Shown here: in pieces, positions 54,137 to 63,094 of the stretch
Numbering within the stretch: position 1 is the first letter of the stretch
How the letters are laid out: each line of letters opens with the position of its first letter
From: an uncultured Burkholderiales bacterium
GTDB taxonomy: Bacteria > Pseudomonadota > Gammaproteobacteria > Burkholderiales > Burkholderiaceae_C
Assembly: GCA_903932865.1 (NCBI GenBank)
Contig: CAIZHQ010000026.1
Location: 62,001-126,000 of the forward strand
Length of the DNA stretch: 64,000 nucleotides
Reading direction: 5' to 3'
Notes under the pieces: model-generated
Seen by the model: only the letters and a program-made list of their open reading frames with translations
The model's database searches: none
What the model was told of the DNA's origin: nothing
Made by a program: the position numbers and the translations under genes

Positions 54137-56125
54137 ATGCCTCACGCACACAACCACCCACACATGAACACCGTCCACTGGAAGATTCTTTACCTCAGCC
54201 AAGACCCCGCACTGATCCGCCGTCAGCTGGCTGGCGAGCCCCTGACCCGGGAACAGGCCTGGCCGTTGCGCGACGATGTCTCGACCGACGAAATCACGCC
54301 GGTGCACATCATGAGCCATTACGACGACACCTTGGGGGACTTTGCCCACACCGGGTTGCGCTGCGGCCTTGACAACCCCATCGCACGCCAGTCGCTCAGG
54401 CAAGCGGGTTTTCAAGTGCTGGTGGCGGGGCGACGCTACGGCAAGGGTTCGTCTCGAGAGCACAGCCCCACCGCCGAAAAGCTGGCGGGCGTTCAGCTGG
54501 TCATTGCCGAAAGTTTTGAGCGCATCTACCGCCAGAACGCCGACAACATTGGCCTGTTCACCTCGACCGATTTCGGCTTGCTCGAACGCATCGAGCGAGG
54601 CGAAGCCCTCACATTGGACGATCTGGTGCAAGGGCGTGAGGCGCTGGCGGCCTCCATTTTGGGGGCGGGTGGCTTGCTGCGCTGGGGACAGCGGTTTTTA
54701 ACGTCCACCGCATCGGCCGTCAGCCCGGCATCCGAACGGCCTCAAACCCTGTTTGAAAAAATCCTCAAGCGCCACTGCCTGACTGCGCCGCACACCCCCG
54801 AGCAGCCCCAACCCGGCGACGGCCTGTTCGTGCGGGCCGACTGGCGCTTCATCCACGAGTACTACACCGGCATGGCCGAAACGTTGATGAACAACGCACT
54901 GGGCAAGGATTACACCCTGCAGCGACCCGAGCAGATCGTGGTATTTGAAGACCACACCTCTTACGTGAATGAAAGCCCGGCCCATGTGCGTGGTGGCCTG
55001 ATCGCCAACATGCACGCCATGCGCCAGGCACAGCGCAACTTTGCCGCGCGCCACGGCCTGCACATGCACCGCACCCTGACCGAAGCCGAAGTGCTGTTGG
55101 ACGAAGGCCGCAACGTGGCCGGCATCTCGCACGCCATGGTGGCCGAGCACTATGCCCTGCCCGGCCAGGTGGTGGTAGGCACCGATTCACACACGCCGCA
55201 CAGCGGCGCTTTGGGTTGTGTGGCCTTTGGTGTGGGCACCACCGACATGGCCAACGCCTTTGTGACCGGGGCGGTGCGCGTGATGCTGCCCGAATGCGTG
55301 CGCGTTGAACTGCAAGGGCAAATGCCGCAAGGTGTGACTGCCAAAGACCTGATGCTGAACTTGCTGGCCACGCCCTACATCCGCAGCGGCAGCGGGGTGG
55401 GCAGGGTGTTCGAGTTTGCGGGTGAGGGCATTGCCCACTTGCGCACCGACGAACGCGCCACCCTCACCAACATGTGTGCCGAACTGGGCGGACTGACCGG
55501 CATCGTGGCACCCGACGCCGAAACCCTGCGCTTTCTGCGCGAGCGGCGCGGTGTGGACGCGGTGATCGAGGACTGGATGCACAGCGACGATGGCGCGCAT
55601 TACGCCCACCACATGCCGGTGAACCTGTCCAATCTTAGCCCTATGGTAGCGCGACCCGGTGACCCCGGTCAGGGCTTAGCGCTGGTGGACTTGCCCGAGC
55701 GCGTGCACATCGACATCGCCTACGGCGGCTCGTGCACGGCGGGCAAACGCGAAGACTTTGACCACTACCACAGGGTACTTTCTTGGGGTCTGAAAAACGG
55801 CCTGAAGGTGCCCGAGGGCGTTCAAGTGTTTTTGCAGTACGGCACCACCGCCGTACGGGACTACTGCCTGGCCCAAGGCTACGACAAGACCTTCGCCGCT
55901 TTGGGCGTGCGGATTTTGCAGCCCTCTTGCGGAGCCTGTGCGAATTGTGGACCAGGCTCATCAACCGATGCGGCGCAGGTCACGGTGAGCGCCATCAACC
56001 GCAACTTTCCGGGCCGTTCAGGCCCGGGCCAGGTCTGGCTGGCCAGCCCGCCCACAGTGATGGCGAGCGCGTTGGCGGGGGAGTTGATCTCGTTTGAAGC
56101 GTTGCAGCGACGCACCCAGCCCTAA
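54137..56125 (+). CDS. Aconitase-family hydratase with swivel domain at the N-terminus (reversed order)
   Basis: Fe-S hydro-lyase of 662 residues. The LeuD/swivel domain comes first (about 40-190: RYGKGSSREHSPTAEKLAG, ESFERIYRQNADNIGL) and the large LeuC/aconitase domain second. Most aconitases have the swivel last; AcnB has it first but with a HEAT-like domain, absent here. The 4Fe-4S cysteines are in YGGSCTAGKREDF (TAGK instead of the usual TNGR/S) and SCGACANCGPG. ATG 54137 follows GGGGTGAAGC. Divergent from the lyase and CoA-transferase operon; possible role is hydration of a citraconate/itaconate-like acid. Confidence 0.85.
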   Translation: MPHAHNHPHMNTVHWKILYLSQDPALIRRQLAGEPLTREQAWPLRDDVSTDEITPVHIMSHYDDTLGDFAHTGLRCGLDNPIARQSLRQAGFQVLVAGRRYGKGSSREHSPTAEKLAGVQLVIAESFERIYRQNADNIGLFTSTDFGLLERIERGEALTLDDLVQGREALAASILGAGGLLRWGQRFLTSTASAVSPASERPQTLFEKILKRHCLTAPHTPEQPQPGDGLFVRADWRFIHEYYTGMAETLMNNALGKDYTLQRPEQIVVFEDHTSYVNESPAHVRGGLIANMHAMRQAQRNFAARHGLHMHRTLTEAEVLLDEGRNVAGISHAMVAEHYALPGQVVVGTDSHTPHSGALGCVAFGVGTTDMANAFVTGAVRVMLPECVRVELQGQMPQGVTAKDLMLNLLATPYIRSGSGVGRVFEFAGEGIAHLRTDERATLTNMCAELGGLTGIVAPDAETLRFLRERRGVDAVIEDWMHSDDGAHYAHHMPVNLSNLSPMVARPGDPGQGLALVDLPERVHIDIAYGGSCTAGKREDFDHYHRVLSWGLKNGLKVPEGVQVFLQYGTTAVRDYCLAQGYDKTFAALGVRILQPSCGACANCGPGSSTDAAQVTVSAINRNFPGRSGPGQVWLASPPTVMASALAGELISFEALQRRTQP

Positions 56126-56140
56126 AAGCTGCCACAAGGC

Positions 56141-56401
56141 TCAGCGGTAAAACGCTTCGACTTGGCCTTTGATCTTGATCAACAAGGGCTGGCCTTTTCG
56201 GTCCAGCGTCTTGCCTGCGGGTACGCGCACCCAGCCTTCGCTGATGCAGTATTCCTCGACATCGTTGCGGTCTTTGCCATTGAAACGGATGCCGATGTCG
56301 TGCTCAAACACGGCGCGCACATGGTGCGGGCTGCGGGCATCGATGGACAGGCGGTCAGGCAATTCGGGACGGGGTTCGGCAGCAGGGGTGGTGTCGGTCA
56401 T
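56141..56401 (-). CDS. DUF3297 family protein
   Basis: Small protein of 86 residues matching the DUF3297 pattern: LPDRLSIDARSPHHVRAVFEHDIGIRFNGKDRNDVEEYCISEGWVRV (seen in pieces), then KTLDRKGQPLLIKIKGQVEAFYR. The family is widespread in proteobacteria and its role is not established. Start ATG 56401. It converges with the aconitase-family gene, 15 bases apart, and shares no obvious operon. Confidence 0.88.
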   Translation of the reverse strand: MTDTTPAAEPRPELPDRLSIDARSPHHVRAVFEHDIGIRFNGKDRNDVEEYCISEGWVRVPAGKTLDRKGQPLLIKIKGQVEAFYR

Positions 56402-56491
56402 GGGCTTGGACTTTTAAAACCTACCGAATCTAACCCAAAACAGGCGCACATGACGTATTTTGTCGATCTAACCGACAGGCATGGGCGGGCC

Positions 56492-57235
56492 TCAATGCAC
56501 AAAATGGATGCGTACGCACAGCTGGTAACCCACACCCCAGACCGATTTGATGGCCGGCTCGTCGCCATCGGCCTGGACACTTTTGAATTTTTTGCGCAAC
56601 CTGGCGATCATTTCTTCAAGAGCGTGCTTGCTCATCAAGCTGTCGTCATTTTCATCGGCGAACAAATCGCACAAAGTGCTCGACTGCATGGTGTTGTCTT
56701 TGGCCTGCACCAGCGCCAGCAAAATGGTTTTCTCCTTGCTGGTCAAACGCAACTTTTGAGTCAAGTCTGGCCCCTGCAAAGTGCGGTCACGCAAACTGAG
56801 CGACCACGCTTTGGTCGTCTGCGCCTGTTTCAAACGCCGTCCCAGATTGAGCAACACCAACACCAGTTCGTCCGGCGACACGGGTTTGGTCAGGTAAAAA
56901 TCGGCCCCGCCTTGTTTGTAACCCGCGATCCGATCGTTCAACGCAACCCGGGCGGTCATGATCACAATGCCGGCATCCGGTCGCGATGCCCGCACCCGGC
57001 GACAAAGGCTCAAGCCATTTTCTCCAGGCAAGTTCAGGTCGATCAGATATAGGTCAAATGCAACGCGGGCAGTCAGGTCATCCAAACCCATCGCGCTGTT
57101 GGCGGCATGCACCTGAAAACCGTGCGCCGTCAAGTGCACTTCAATCTCCTCGCGCAGCAAGCGGTCATCCTCCACCAAGGCCACCACCAGGGGCGCGTTC
57201 GAATCTGCGAACTCTGACGAAATAGGGGGGTTCAA
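56492..57235 (-). CDS. OmpR/PhoB-type response regulator
   Basis: Response regulator of 247 residues starting at TTG 57235; the start overlaps the kinase stop and no ATG precedes the receiver domain. The receiver has LVVALVEDDRLLREEI, phospho-aspartate in LYLIDLNLPGENGLSL, and the conserved lysine in LTKPVSPDELVLVL. The C-terminal winged helix has KLRLTSKEKTILLALVQAKD and RLRKKFKSVQADGDEPAIKSVWGVGYQL. Partner of the adjacent 7TM-type kinase. Target genes are unknown. Confidence 0.92.
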   Translation of the reverse strand: MNPPISSEFADSNAPLVVALVEDDRLLREEIEVHLTAHGFQVHAANSAMGLDDLTARVAFDLYLIDLNLPGENGLSLCRRVRASRPDAGIVIMTARVALNDRIAGYKQGGADFYLTKPVSPDELVLVLLNLGRRLKQAQTTKAWSLSLRDRTLQGPDLTQKLRLTSKEKTILLALVQAKDNTMQSSTLCDLFADENDDSLMSKHALEEMIARLRKKFKSVQADGDEPAIKSVWGVGYQLCVRIHFVH

Positions 57236-59115
57236 TGCGGGATCCTGACTTCAAAAACCACTTCCTGGTCTGTATGCAGATAGCTGACGGTGGCACCCAT
57301 CTTTTCGGCCGCCGAATGGACCAGACTCAAGCCAATGCCCATACCAGGATGGTTCTGGAAATTGGGGTGCCGGTAATAACGCTCAAACAACCGGTTTTCG
57401 TCAGGCAAGCTCTCCTTGGCCACACGGTTGTTGATGCTGAAGCAGGTCATGCCGGGTGTTTGATGGCCAATGGTGATTTTGATTTTTCCATCGGTTGAAT
57501 ATTTGACAGCGTTGCTGACCAGGTTTTCCACAATGAGGGCCAAAAAATGCGGGTCGGCACGAAAAAACGCGCCCTCTTGAATGCGCAATTCAAACCGGTC
57601 TGCATCTTGATACTCCTGCATGACCACGTTCATCAATTCCTGTGCCGAAATCTTTTCCGCAGAATCGCGCACATCGTGGCGCTCGATTTTGTTGGACAAG
57701 GCCACATGCTCGATCATCGCATCCATTCGGTTCACCGAAGCATCGATGCGCTGGACACGCTCAATCGAATCTCCTTGTCCTTTGGCGACCATCTTCAGCG
57801 AGGCCAAGGCAAATTTGATGGTGCTCAATGGCGTCTTCAACTCATGGGTCAGCATGTCAATCAGCTCTCTGCGTTCCTTGAGTTTGTCTTGGTTGGCTTT
57901 GGACTGAGCCGCCTCCATCTGAAAGCCCTGCAACTCTTTCAATTTCTCGATTTTGCGGTTGGATTTTTCAGTCGCCACAACCCAAAAAACGACCATGCCG
58001 ATGGGCACCCCATTGAGCCGCCAGTCTCCAGTGGATTGAAAAACAGTGATTTGCTCTAGAACGTCCGAAAATCCGTAAGTGGCCAAGACCCCCAGGGTGG
58101 TGAGAACCAAAAACAGAGACCAGCCTGTCAACAAAATCGTTCGCAATTTGGGCGGGAAGTTTTGAGATGAAAACACGCCCCACAACTGCACCATTGAATT
58201 GATCCACATCACCACAAAATTGATCTTCAATGCCGAATCGGCATGTCCTGTCACCGACCACAAAAGATTCATGCCACAGACCATCAACAGGGCCACGACC
58301 GCTTTGGGATAGAAGGGCGCAGGACTGCATGCTCGCAGGGCCGCCCAGCCCAGCAGGATGACAAAAGGCACGCGGATGACTTGCCCCAAGTTGCTCATGT
58401 GATTGACGGTTTCGGCCGCCAGCATCGGCAACCACTGGGCCAACAGACCGCTGTTGGCGGCGATCATGAACACCGCCGACGCCTGAAGCCAGCAAAACAC
58501 ATGCAGCAAGATCGAGCGTTCCAGAAGCAGGAAGACGACCGACAGCACCAGCACGGCGACCCCCAAGGTCAAAGACGCCGTCATCTGCTGGATGCGGCCT
58601 ATGGCATTGGGCATGACCTCGTCTGATGAAACAAGGGCGGTATTGACCACCCTGACCGTGTCGGTCTGTATTTTTAAAAACGCGGTAACCGGGCTGCCTT
58701 TTGGTGCGTCGAACGAAAAACAGTACAGGTCATCTGGGCAGTTTTTCCATGACTTGACAAAACGGTCTCCGCCTTGTTGTGCCACCCATTGCCCATTTTC
58801 CTCAACATAAAACGTCAGCTGATCCAGGGAATAGGGCCCCACCCTGAGGACCAACCGTTCCCCGGGAGTAGTCTGTGCCGCATCCCCCACTGAAGCATTC
58901 GCTTGTATTTGCAGCCGGATCCAGGTTTCGCCCCTCACAAAACCCAGTCGAAGCTCGCCTGAATAAGGTTTGAAGTCCAGCAATTGCGCCGCTTCCAGTG
59001 TCCGCGATGGCACCTCTTCATGGTGGAATGCGGTGTCGAGCCGAAAGCGTGTTTCAGCCGCATGCACAGACACTTGGCAAAACAACAAGATGAACAGAGA
59101 GAACAGGTACTTCAT
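57232..59115 (-). CDS. 7TMR-DISM sensor histidine kinase
   Basis: Membrane sensor kinase of 627 residues. A signal (MKYLFSLFILLFCQVSVHA) leads to a periplasmic 7TMR-DISM extracellular domain (about 25-180), then seven hydrophobic spans around 185-390 (for instance TLGVAVLVLSVVFLLLE, VPFVILLGWAALRA), a short coiled coil, the HisKA dimer helix with phospho-histidine (DMLTHELKTPLSTIKFAL) and an ATPase domain (NLVSNAVKYSTDG, GMGIGLSLVHSAAEKMG). DISM domains are thought to sense carbohydrates or small ligands. Overlaps the response regulator gene by four bases. Confidence 0.93.
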   Translation of the reverse strand: MKYLFSLFILLFCQVSVHAAETRFRLDTAFHHEEVPSRTLEAAQLLDFKPYSGELRLGFVRGETWIRLQIQANASVGDAAQTTPGERLVLRVGPYSLDQLTFYVEENGQWVAQQGGDRFVKSWKNCPDDLYCFSFDAPKGSPVTAFLKIQTDTVRVVNTALVSSDEVMPNAIGRIQQMTASLTLGVAVLVLSVVFLLLERSILLHVFCWLQASAVFMIAANSGLLAQWLPMLAAETVNHMSNLGQVIRVPFVILLGWAALRACSPAPFYPKAVVALLMVCGMNLLWSVTGHADSALKINFVVMWINSMVQLWGVFSSQNFPPKLRTILLTGWSLFLVLTTLGVLATYGFSDVLEQITVFQSTGDWRLNGVPIGMVVFWVVATEKSNRKIEKLKELQGFQMEAAQSKANQDKLKERRELIDMLTHELKTPLSTIKFALASLKMVAKGQGDSIERVQRIDASVNRMDAMIEHVALSNKIERHDVRDSAEKISAQELMNVVMQEYQDADRFELRIQEGAFFRADPHFLALIVENLVSNAVKYSTDGKIKITIGHQTPGMTCFSINNRVAKESLPDENRLFERYYRHPNFQNHPGMGIGLSLVHSAAEKMGATVSYLHTDQEVVFEVRIPH

Positions 59116-59344
59116 GGTCTGGCCAAATCATAGGAGCTTGGGCTTGATAAAACCGCAACCCATTGAAAAGGCAGTGGATTTGACGCCTGAAGTGAGAGCA
59201 ATTGTGAGCTTTCACGGCGTCGATGCAACATCAGGCTGGTTCATTGTGAGGATCTGTGCGCTTCTATGTATTTTGGTGTGAAAACCCACAGGGCAAAGGG
59301 TTAGATTCCAGTCCACCTAGTGCTTTTTTATCAGGACTGACACC

Positions 59345-59626
59345 ATGCCTACTTTTCAACAATTGCAGCAACAAAAAGCCGAACTGGATTTGAAAATTGC
59401 CCAGTCATTGGATGCTGCCAAAAGAATGGCCGCCGAGTTGGAGCAAGCCCGAATACGTCACGAAGAAATCGAAACGGGGACGGTCCAAATCATGGCGCTG
59501 ATGGACAAGTACAACCTGAGCAAAGAAGATCTTTTTCCGGGATTGTCCTCCTCCAAGCCAGAGAATTCGCCACTGAAAGAATCCAAAACGTTGGCAGAAA
59601 TGCGTCAGTATTTCAACCGCCGCTGA
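59345..59626 (+). CDS. Small coiled-coil protein, H-NS N-domain-like, without the DNA-binding motif
   Basis: Protein of 93 residues. The first 50 residues are a charged, heptad-rich coiled coil (QQLQQQKAELDLKIAQSLDAA, MAAELEQARIRHEEIE), resembling the oligomerisation half of H-NS-like proteins. The tail (YNLSKEDLFPGLSSSKPENS) lacks the usual YRDPxxGxxWxGRGRxP DNA-binding motif. It could form mixed oligomers with H-NS-type proteins or be an unrelated small helical protein. It stands alone with about 230 bases of upstream DNA. Confidence 0.65.
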   Translation: MPTFQQLQQQKAELDLKIAQSLDAAKRMAAELEQARIRHEEIETGTVQIMALMDKYNLSKEDLFPGLSSSKPENSPLKESKTLAEMRQYFNRR

Positions 59627-59680
59627 TCAACCCATCAACATCGCCCAGCAGTTCGTCGACGCCCACCACCTGGCTTCCTT

Positions 59681-61453
59681 TCAAAATCGGGCACCAGCGA
59701 CCAGACTGACATGGTCGCGATCGATCCGCAAGTTGTATTGGCCGCCGCTTGAGCGGTGGTACTGAATTTCGCCAAAATAACGCCGCCCAAACTCCGCGCG
59801 CAAGGCAGGGCGCAGCAGGGTTCGACCTTCGGAGTAGGCGCCATCGTGAGCGTAACCCCTGACATCCCGAGCCCACAACAAGGAAGGCGTCCAAGTGATG
59901 TCCGAACCGGCCGGGGCATATCGGGCCGAAGCCAGCACTCTCAGACCCCAGGCGCTCGATGAAATGTAGCCCTCGTGGGTGCAGGTCTTGCCGGGCACAG
60001 TGTCCACGCAGGCGGGCCCCCCGGTATAGGCGGCGCCGTTGTAGCCCACGGGTCGGCCGTAACGCAACACCGCGGGGTCGGGAAGGCCTTGCACTTGGCT
60101 GAAGCCGACTTCGGCCAGCAAGCTGATGCGCTCAGCGCCCAGAATTTTGGGAAACACCGTGTCCATGCCCAAGCTGCCCGTGGTCACGGCAAAGCGGTCA
60201 TACGCGTCAAAGCTGGCTCCCACGGGCAAGGCGTTGATGCCCTTGTTCAGCGCCAGCACCGAAACCGGGCTACGGGAGACAAAGCTGGACAACACGTCAA
60301 AAGCGTTCAACGTGACGGGCTGATGAGGCCGGTAAGCCACTTCGCCCATCAGGCGCGTGGCCGGCGCCAGCTTTTTGCTGAAACTCAGGCCCAACAAAGA
60401 CACATCCTCAGGATAGACCATGGCGTAGCTGACAGAGCGAGCACCCGGCGTGAGGGCGTTGATGGTCATGCGCAAGCTGGGATTGGCACTGTGGGTGTTC
60501 ATGGCAAAGAATTTGACATCGGCATCCCAGGGCTCGGCCTTGTAGCCCACCATAAAGCCATAGGCGCCTGTACTGGCTGCCTTCACATCGACATTGCGGC
60601 GCAAATAAGCGCCACTGGCCAGCAAGCTTTGCTCGGACGCGCCGGCAAACGCCGCAAATTCGCAGCCTTGTGGCGCAAACGAATGCACGTCGAAAAAGGT
60701 GCCGCAACCGGGTAAGACCGTGCTGCGCGACTCGTAGGCTGCAAAGCCTTCCAGACGCCACAGGCTACCCCACGCCCATTGGGCATTCACCATGCCCAGG
60801 GGCAATCGACCCTCCGAAGGCAAAGCCCCTGGGCGCAGCATTGCGGCCACATCGGTGGGGTTGATGGCCGCATTCACACCGCCCATGCTCAGCAAAGTAC
60901 CACCCCACGCGAGCACCTGACGGCCCAGACGCAGTTTGAGTGATGCGTCAGGGCCTGCATCGACCTGCCCGTACACGAAGACTTCATGTAAATCAAGGTT
61001 GCTGAACCGGGCGCTGGGGGCAAACCCCCTGTCACTCAGCGGCTGGTTGGGCTGAAAACCGTTGGGGTAATTGCCATAGGCCGCGTTTTTCTCGCCCAAG
61101 GCAAAATCGTGCCAGGCTCTGCCACGCACAAAGAGGCCCATGTTGTCTTTTTTCAGGTCCAGGTCCCACACGACCTTGAGCACAGTGGAAATGGCCTCGC
61201 CTTTGGCAAAGTTCAAATTCGAACCGCCGGTCTGGCCCTGCAAGTTGCCCTTGACCGAGCCGGGCACAACCCTGGAGGGCCAATCGGCATAAGCGTCCGG
61301 ACTGGGCGATTCGGTGCGGATTTGTGTGCCCCAAGTGACCGCGCCATGGAGCTGGGCCTCAACACCCTCGCCGAGCTGGATGCCAATGGCGACAGCCTGA
61401 GAACAAGCCGCAGCCATGGCCGAGAAAACCAGCGCGCTTCTTGGGGTGTTCAC
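59681..61453 (-). CDS. DUF1302 family outer-membrane beta-barrel-like protein
   Basis: Large exported protein of about 590 residues. A GTG start at 61453 is chosen because an AAGGA ribosome site lies upstream and a signal peptide (SALVFSAMAAACSQAVA) follows directly; a further GTG at 61492 exists. The LHGAVTWGTQIRTESPSPDAY and LRLGRQVLAWGGTLLSMGGVNA segments are typical of DUF1302, often paired with DUF1329, which is absent. Cys-containing loops (LPGCGTFFDVHSFAPQGCEF, PACVDTVPGKTCTHEG) may form disulfides. It probably serves uptake of hydrophobic substrates; inference from the family. Confidence 0.85.
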   Translation of the reverse strand: MNTPRSALVFSAMAAACSQAVAIGIQLGEGVEAQLHGAVTWGTQIRTESPSPDAYADWPSRVVPGSVKGNLQGQTGGSNLNFAKGEAISTVLKVVWDLDLKKDNMGLFVRGRAWHDFALGEKNAAYGNYPNGFQPNQPLSDRGFAPSARFSNLDLHEVFVYGQVDAGPDASLKLRLGRQVLAWGGTLLSMGGVNAAINPTDVAAMLRPGALPSEGRLPLGMVNAQWAWGSLWRLEGFAAYESRSTVLPGCGTFFDVHSFAPQGCEFAAFAGASEQSLLASGAYLRRNVDVKAASTGAYGFMVGYKAEPWDADVKFFAMNTHSANPSLRMTINALTPGARSVSYAMVYPEDVSLLGLSFSKKLAPATRLMGEVAYRPHQPVTLNAFDVLSSFVSRSPVSVLALNKGINALPVGASFDAYDRFAVTTGSLGMDTVFPKILGAERISLLAEVGFSQVQGLPDPAVLRYGRPVGYNGAAYTGGPACVDTVPGKTCTHEGYISSSAWGLRVLASARYAPAGSDITWTPSLLWARDVRGYAHDGAYSEGRTLLRPALRAEFGRRYFGEIQYHRSSGGQYNLRIDRDHVSLVAGARF

Positions 61454-61739
61454 TTGGATATTCCTTGCTGTCAAACGGGTGGACCCTGTCACCCCGCCCG
61501 ATTCTTGGCCGCAACGCTGTTTGAAACTTCGCCCATTCGATCACGGAGCTAGCATTTCTAACATTTTTACCAATTATCAGCCTTTGGTCAGGGCGGTGGT
61601 GCTTGCGCAGGCTTTCATCTTTGCAAGTGAAGGGACATGCAGGCGCTTGGTGGCAAAATGCCCGGTCCTCAAAACATGCCGACTCCAGGCATGTGTTCCA
61701 GGCCCGGGCTTGAGCCCTTCTGATTGACAGCCCCCATTC

Positions 61740-62993
61740 ATGATGTCTTCCCCCGTCGGCACACTCGGCATTGATTTCGGCACCTCCAACTCGGCCATGG
61801 GCTGGCTCGGCTCCGAGGGTAGGGCCCGCCTGATCCCTCTGGAGGGCGAGGCCCTGGCCATGCCAACAGCCGTGTTCTTCAACACCGAAGACAGCCGCAC
61901 CCATTTTGGACGTGACGCCATCCGGCTCTACATGGAAGGCACTGAAGGCAGGCTGATGCGTTCGCTGAAAAGCCTGCTGGGCAGCCCTTTGTTGTTGGAG
62001 ACCACGCAAATCGGGCACCAGCTCATCAGTTTTCAAGACATCATCGGCACCTTTTTGGCCACTTTGCGCGAGCGCGCTGCGCAGCACTTGGGCAGCGCAC
62101 CACGCCGCGTGGTGATGGGCAGGCCCGTGCACTTTGTGGACGATGACCCCGAGCGCGATGCGCAGGCCGAAGCCTCGCTTCGCCAAGCCGTGCAGTCGGT
62201 GGGTTTTGACGAGGTGTCGTTTCAGCTAGAGCCGATTGCGGCCGCGCTGGACTACGAACAACGCCTGGCGGCAGAAAAAACCGTGCTGGTGGTGGACTTG
62301 GGCGGTGGGACCTCGGACTTCACCGTGGTGCGCCTGGGGCCTGAGCGCAGGCAACAAGCCGATCGCAGTGCGGACATTTTGGCCACCTCGGGTGTACACA
62401 TTGGCGGCACCGATTACGACCGTCAACTGAACCTGGCACAGGTCATGCCGCTGTTGGGCTATAAGCACTTGGGGCACGAGCAGCGCGAGGTGCCCAGCCG
62501 CGTGTTTTTTGATTTGGCCACATGGCACCTGATCCACTGGCAATACCAACCCAGAGCCATCGCCCATGCCAAGACCCTGCGCAGCAACTACAGCGACCCG
62601 CGCCTGCATGAGCGCCTGATGCAGGTCCTGAGCGAGCGCCACGGTCACCTGATGGCACACGAGGTGGAGCAGGCCAAGATCCGCTGCTCGGTGCAGTTGG
62701 CGGACACATCGATGAACTTGGCCGTGATCGAAAAAAACCTGCAGGTGAGTTTGGGCCTGGAAGACATGCAGTCGAACTTGCGCGCGCTGCTGACGCGCAC
62801 CGTGGCCTGTGCGCGTGAATGCGTGCAGCGGGCCGGCCTGAGCGATGCGTCTTTGGATGCCATCTACCTCACGGGTGGCTCGTCTGCCTTGCGCACCTTC
62901 CAAAGCGCCTTGCAGGCCGAGTTTGTCGGTGTGCCCTTGGTTGGGGGCGATTTGTTTGGAGGCGTTGCACTGGGCCTGGCCTACCACCGCTGA
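61740..62993 (+). CDS. Hsp70-like protein (YegD type)
   Basis: Actin-fold ATPase of 417 residues, only the nucleotide-binding part of Hsp70; no substrate-binding domain. Phosphate motifs are LGIDFGTSNSAMGWLG, VLVVDLGGGTSDFTVVRLG, and IYLTGGSSALRTFQSAL. The size matches the E. coli YegD group, whose function is not settled. ATG 61740. Upstream is a 280-base spacer and downstream a palindrome before the convergent methyltransferase. Confidence 0.9.
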   Translation: MMSSPVGTLGIDFGTSNSAMGWLGSEGRARLIPLEGEALAMPTAVFFNTEDSRTHFGRDAIRLYMEGTEGRLMRSLKSLLGSPLLLETTQIGHQLISFQDIIGTFLATLRERAAQHLGSAPRRVVMGRPVHFVDDDPERDAQAEASLRQAVQSVGFDEVSFQLEPIAAALDYEQRLAAEKTVLVVDLGGGTSDFTVVRLGPERRQQADRSADILATSGVHIGGTDYDRQLNLAQVMPLLGYKHLGHEQREVPSRVFFDLATWHLIHWQYQPRAIAHAKTLRSNYSDPRLHERLMQVLSERHGHLMAHEVEQAKIRCSVQLADTSMNLAVIEKNLQVSLGLEDMQSNLRALLTRTVACARECVQRAGLSDASLDAIYLTGGSSALRTFQSALQAEFVGVPLVGGDLFGGVALGLAYHR

Positions 62994-63024
62994 GGCGGGC
63001 ATCGGCTGCTCAAGAACGCGATGT

Positions 63025-63042
63025 CCATCAAGCCCTTGATGG
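63025..63042. terminator. Hairpin between convergent Hsp70-like and methyltransferase genes
   Basis: CCATCAAG (63025-63032) and CTTGATGG (63035-63042) are exact complements with a CC loop, in the 101-base gap between convergent genes. No T-tract follows, so termination is only possible, not shown. Confidence 0.4.
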
Positions 63043-63094
63043 GTAAACGGGCTGGGGTGGTGATGGGCCGAAGTCCCAATGGGCGCATGCCCGA

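Noticed and set aside
61416..61727. Open frame of 103 codons in the gap before the Hsp70-like gene
   Set aside because: It overlaps the start of the DUF1302 gene on the other strand, has no ribosome site or family resemblance, and is probably chance.
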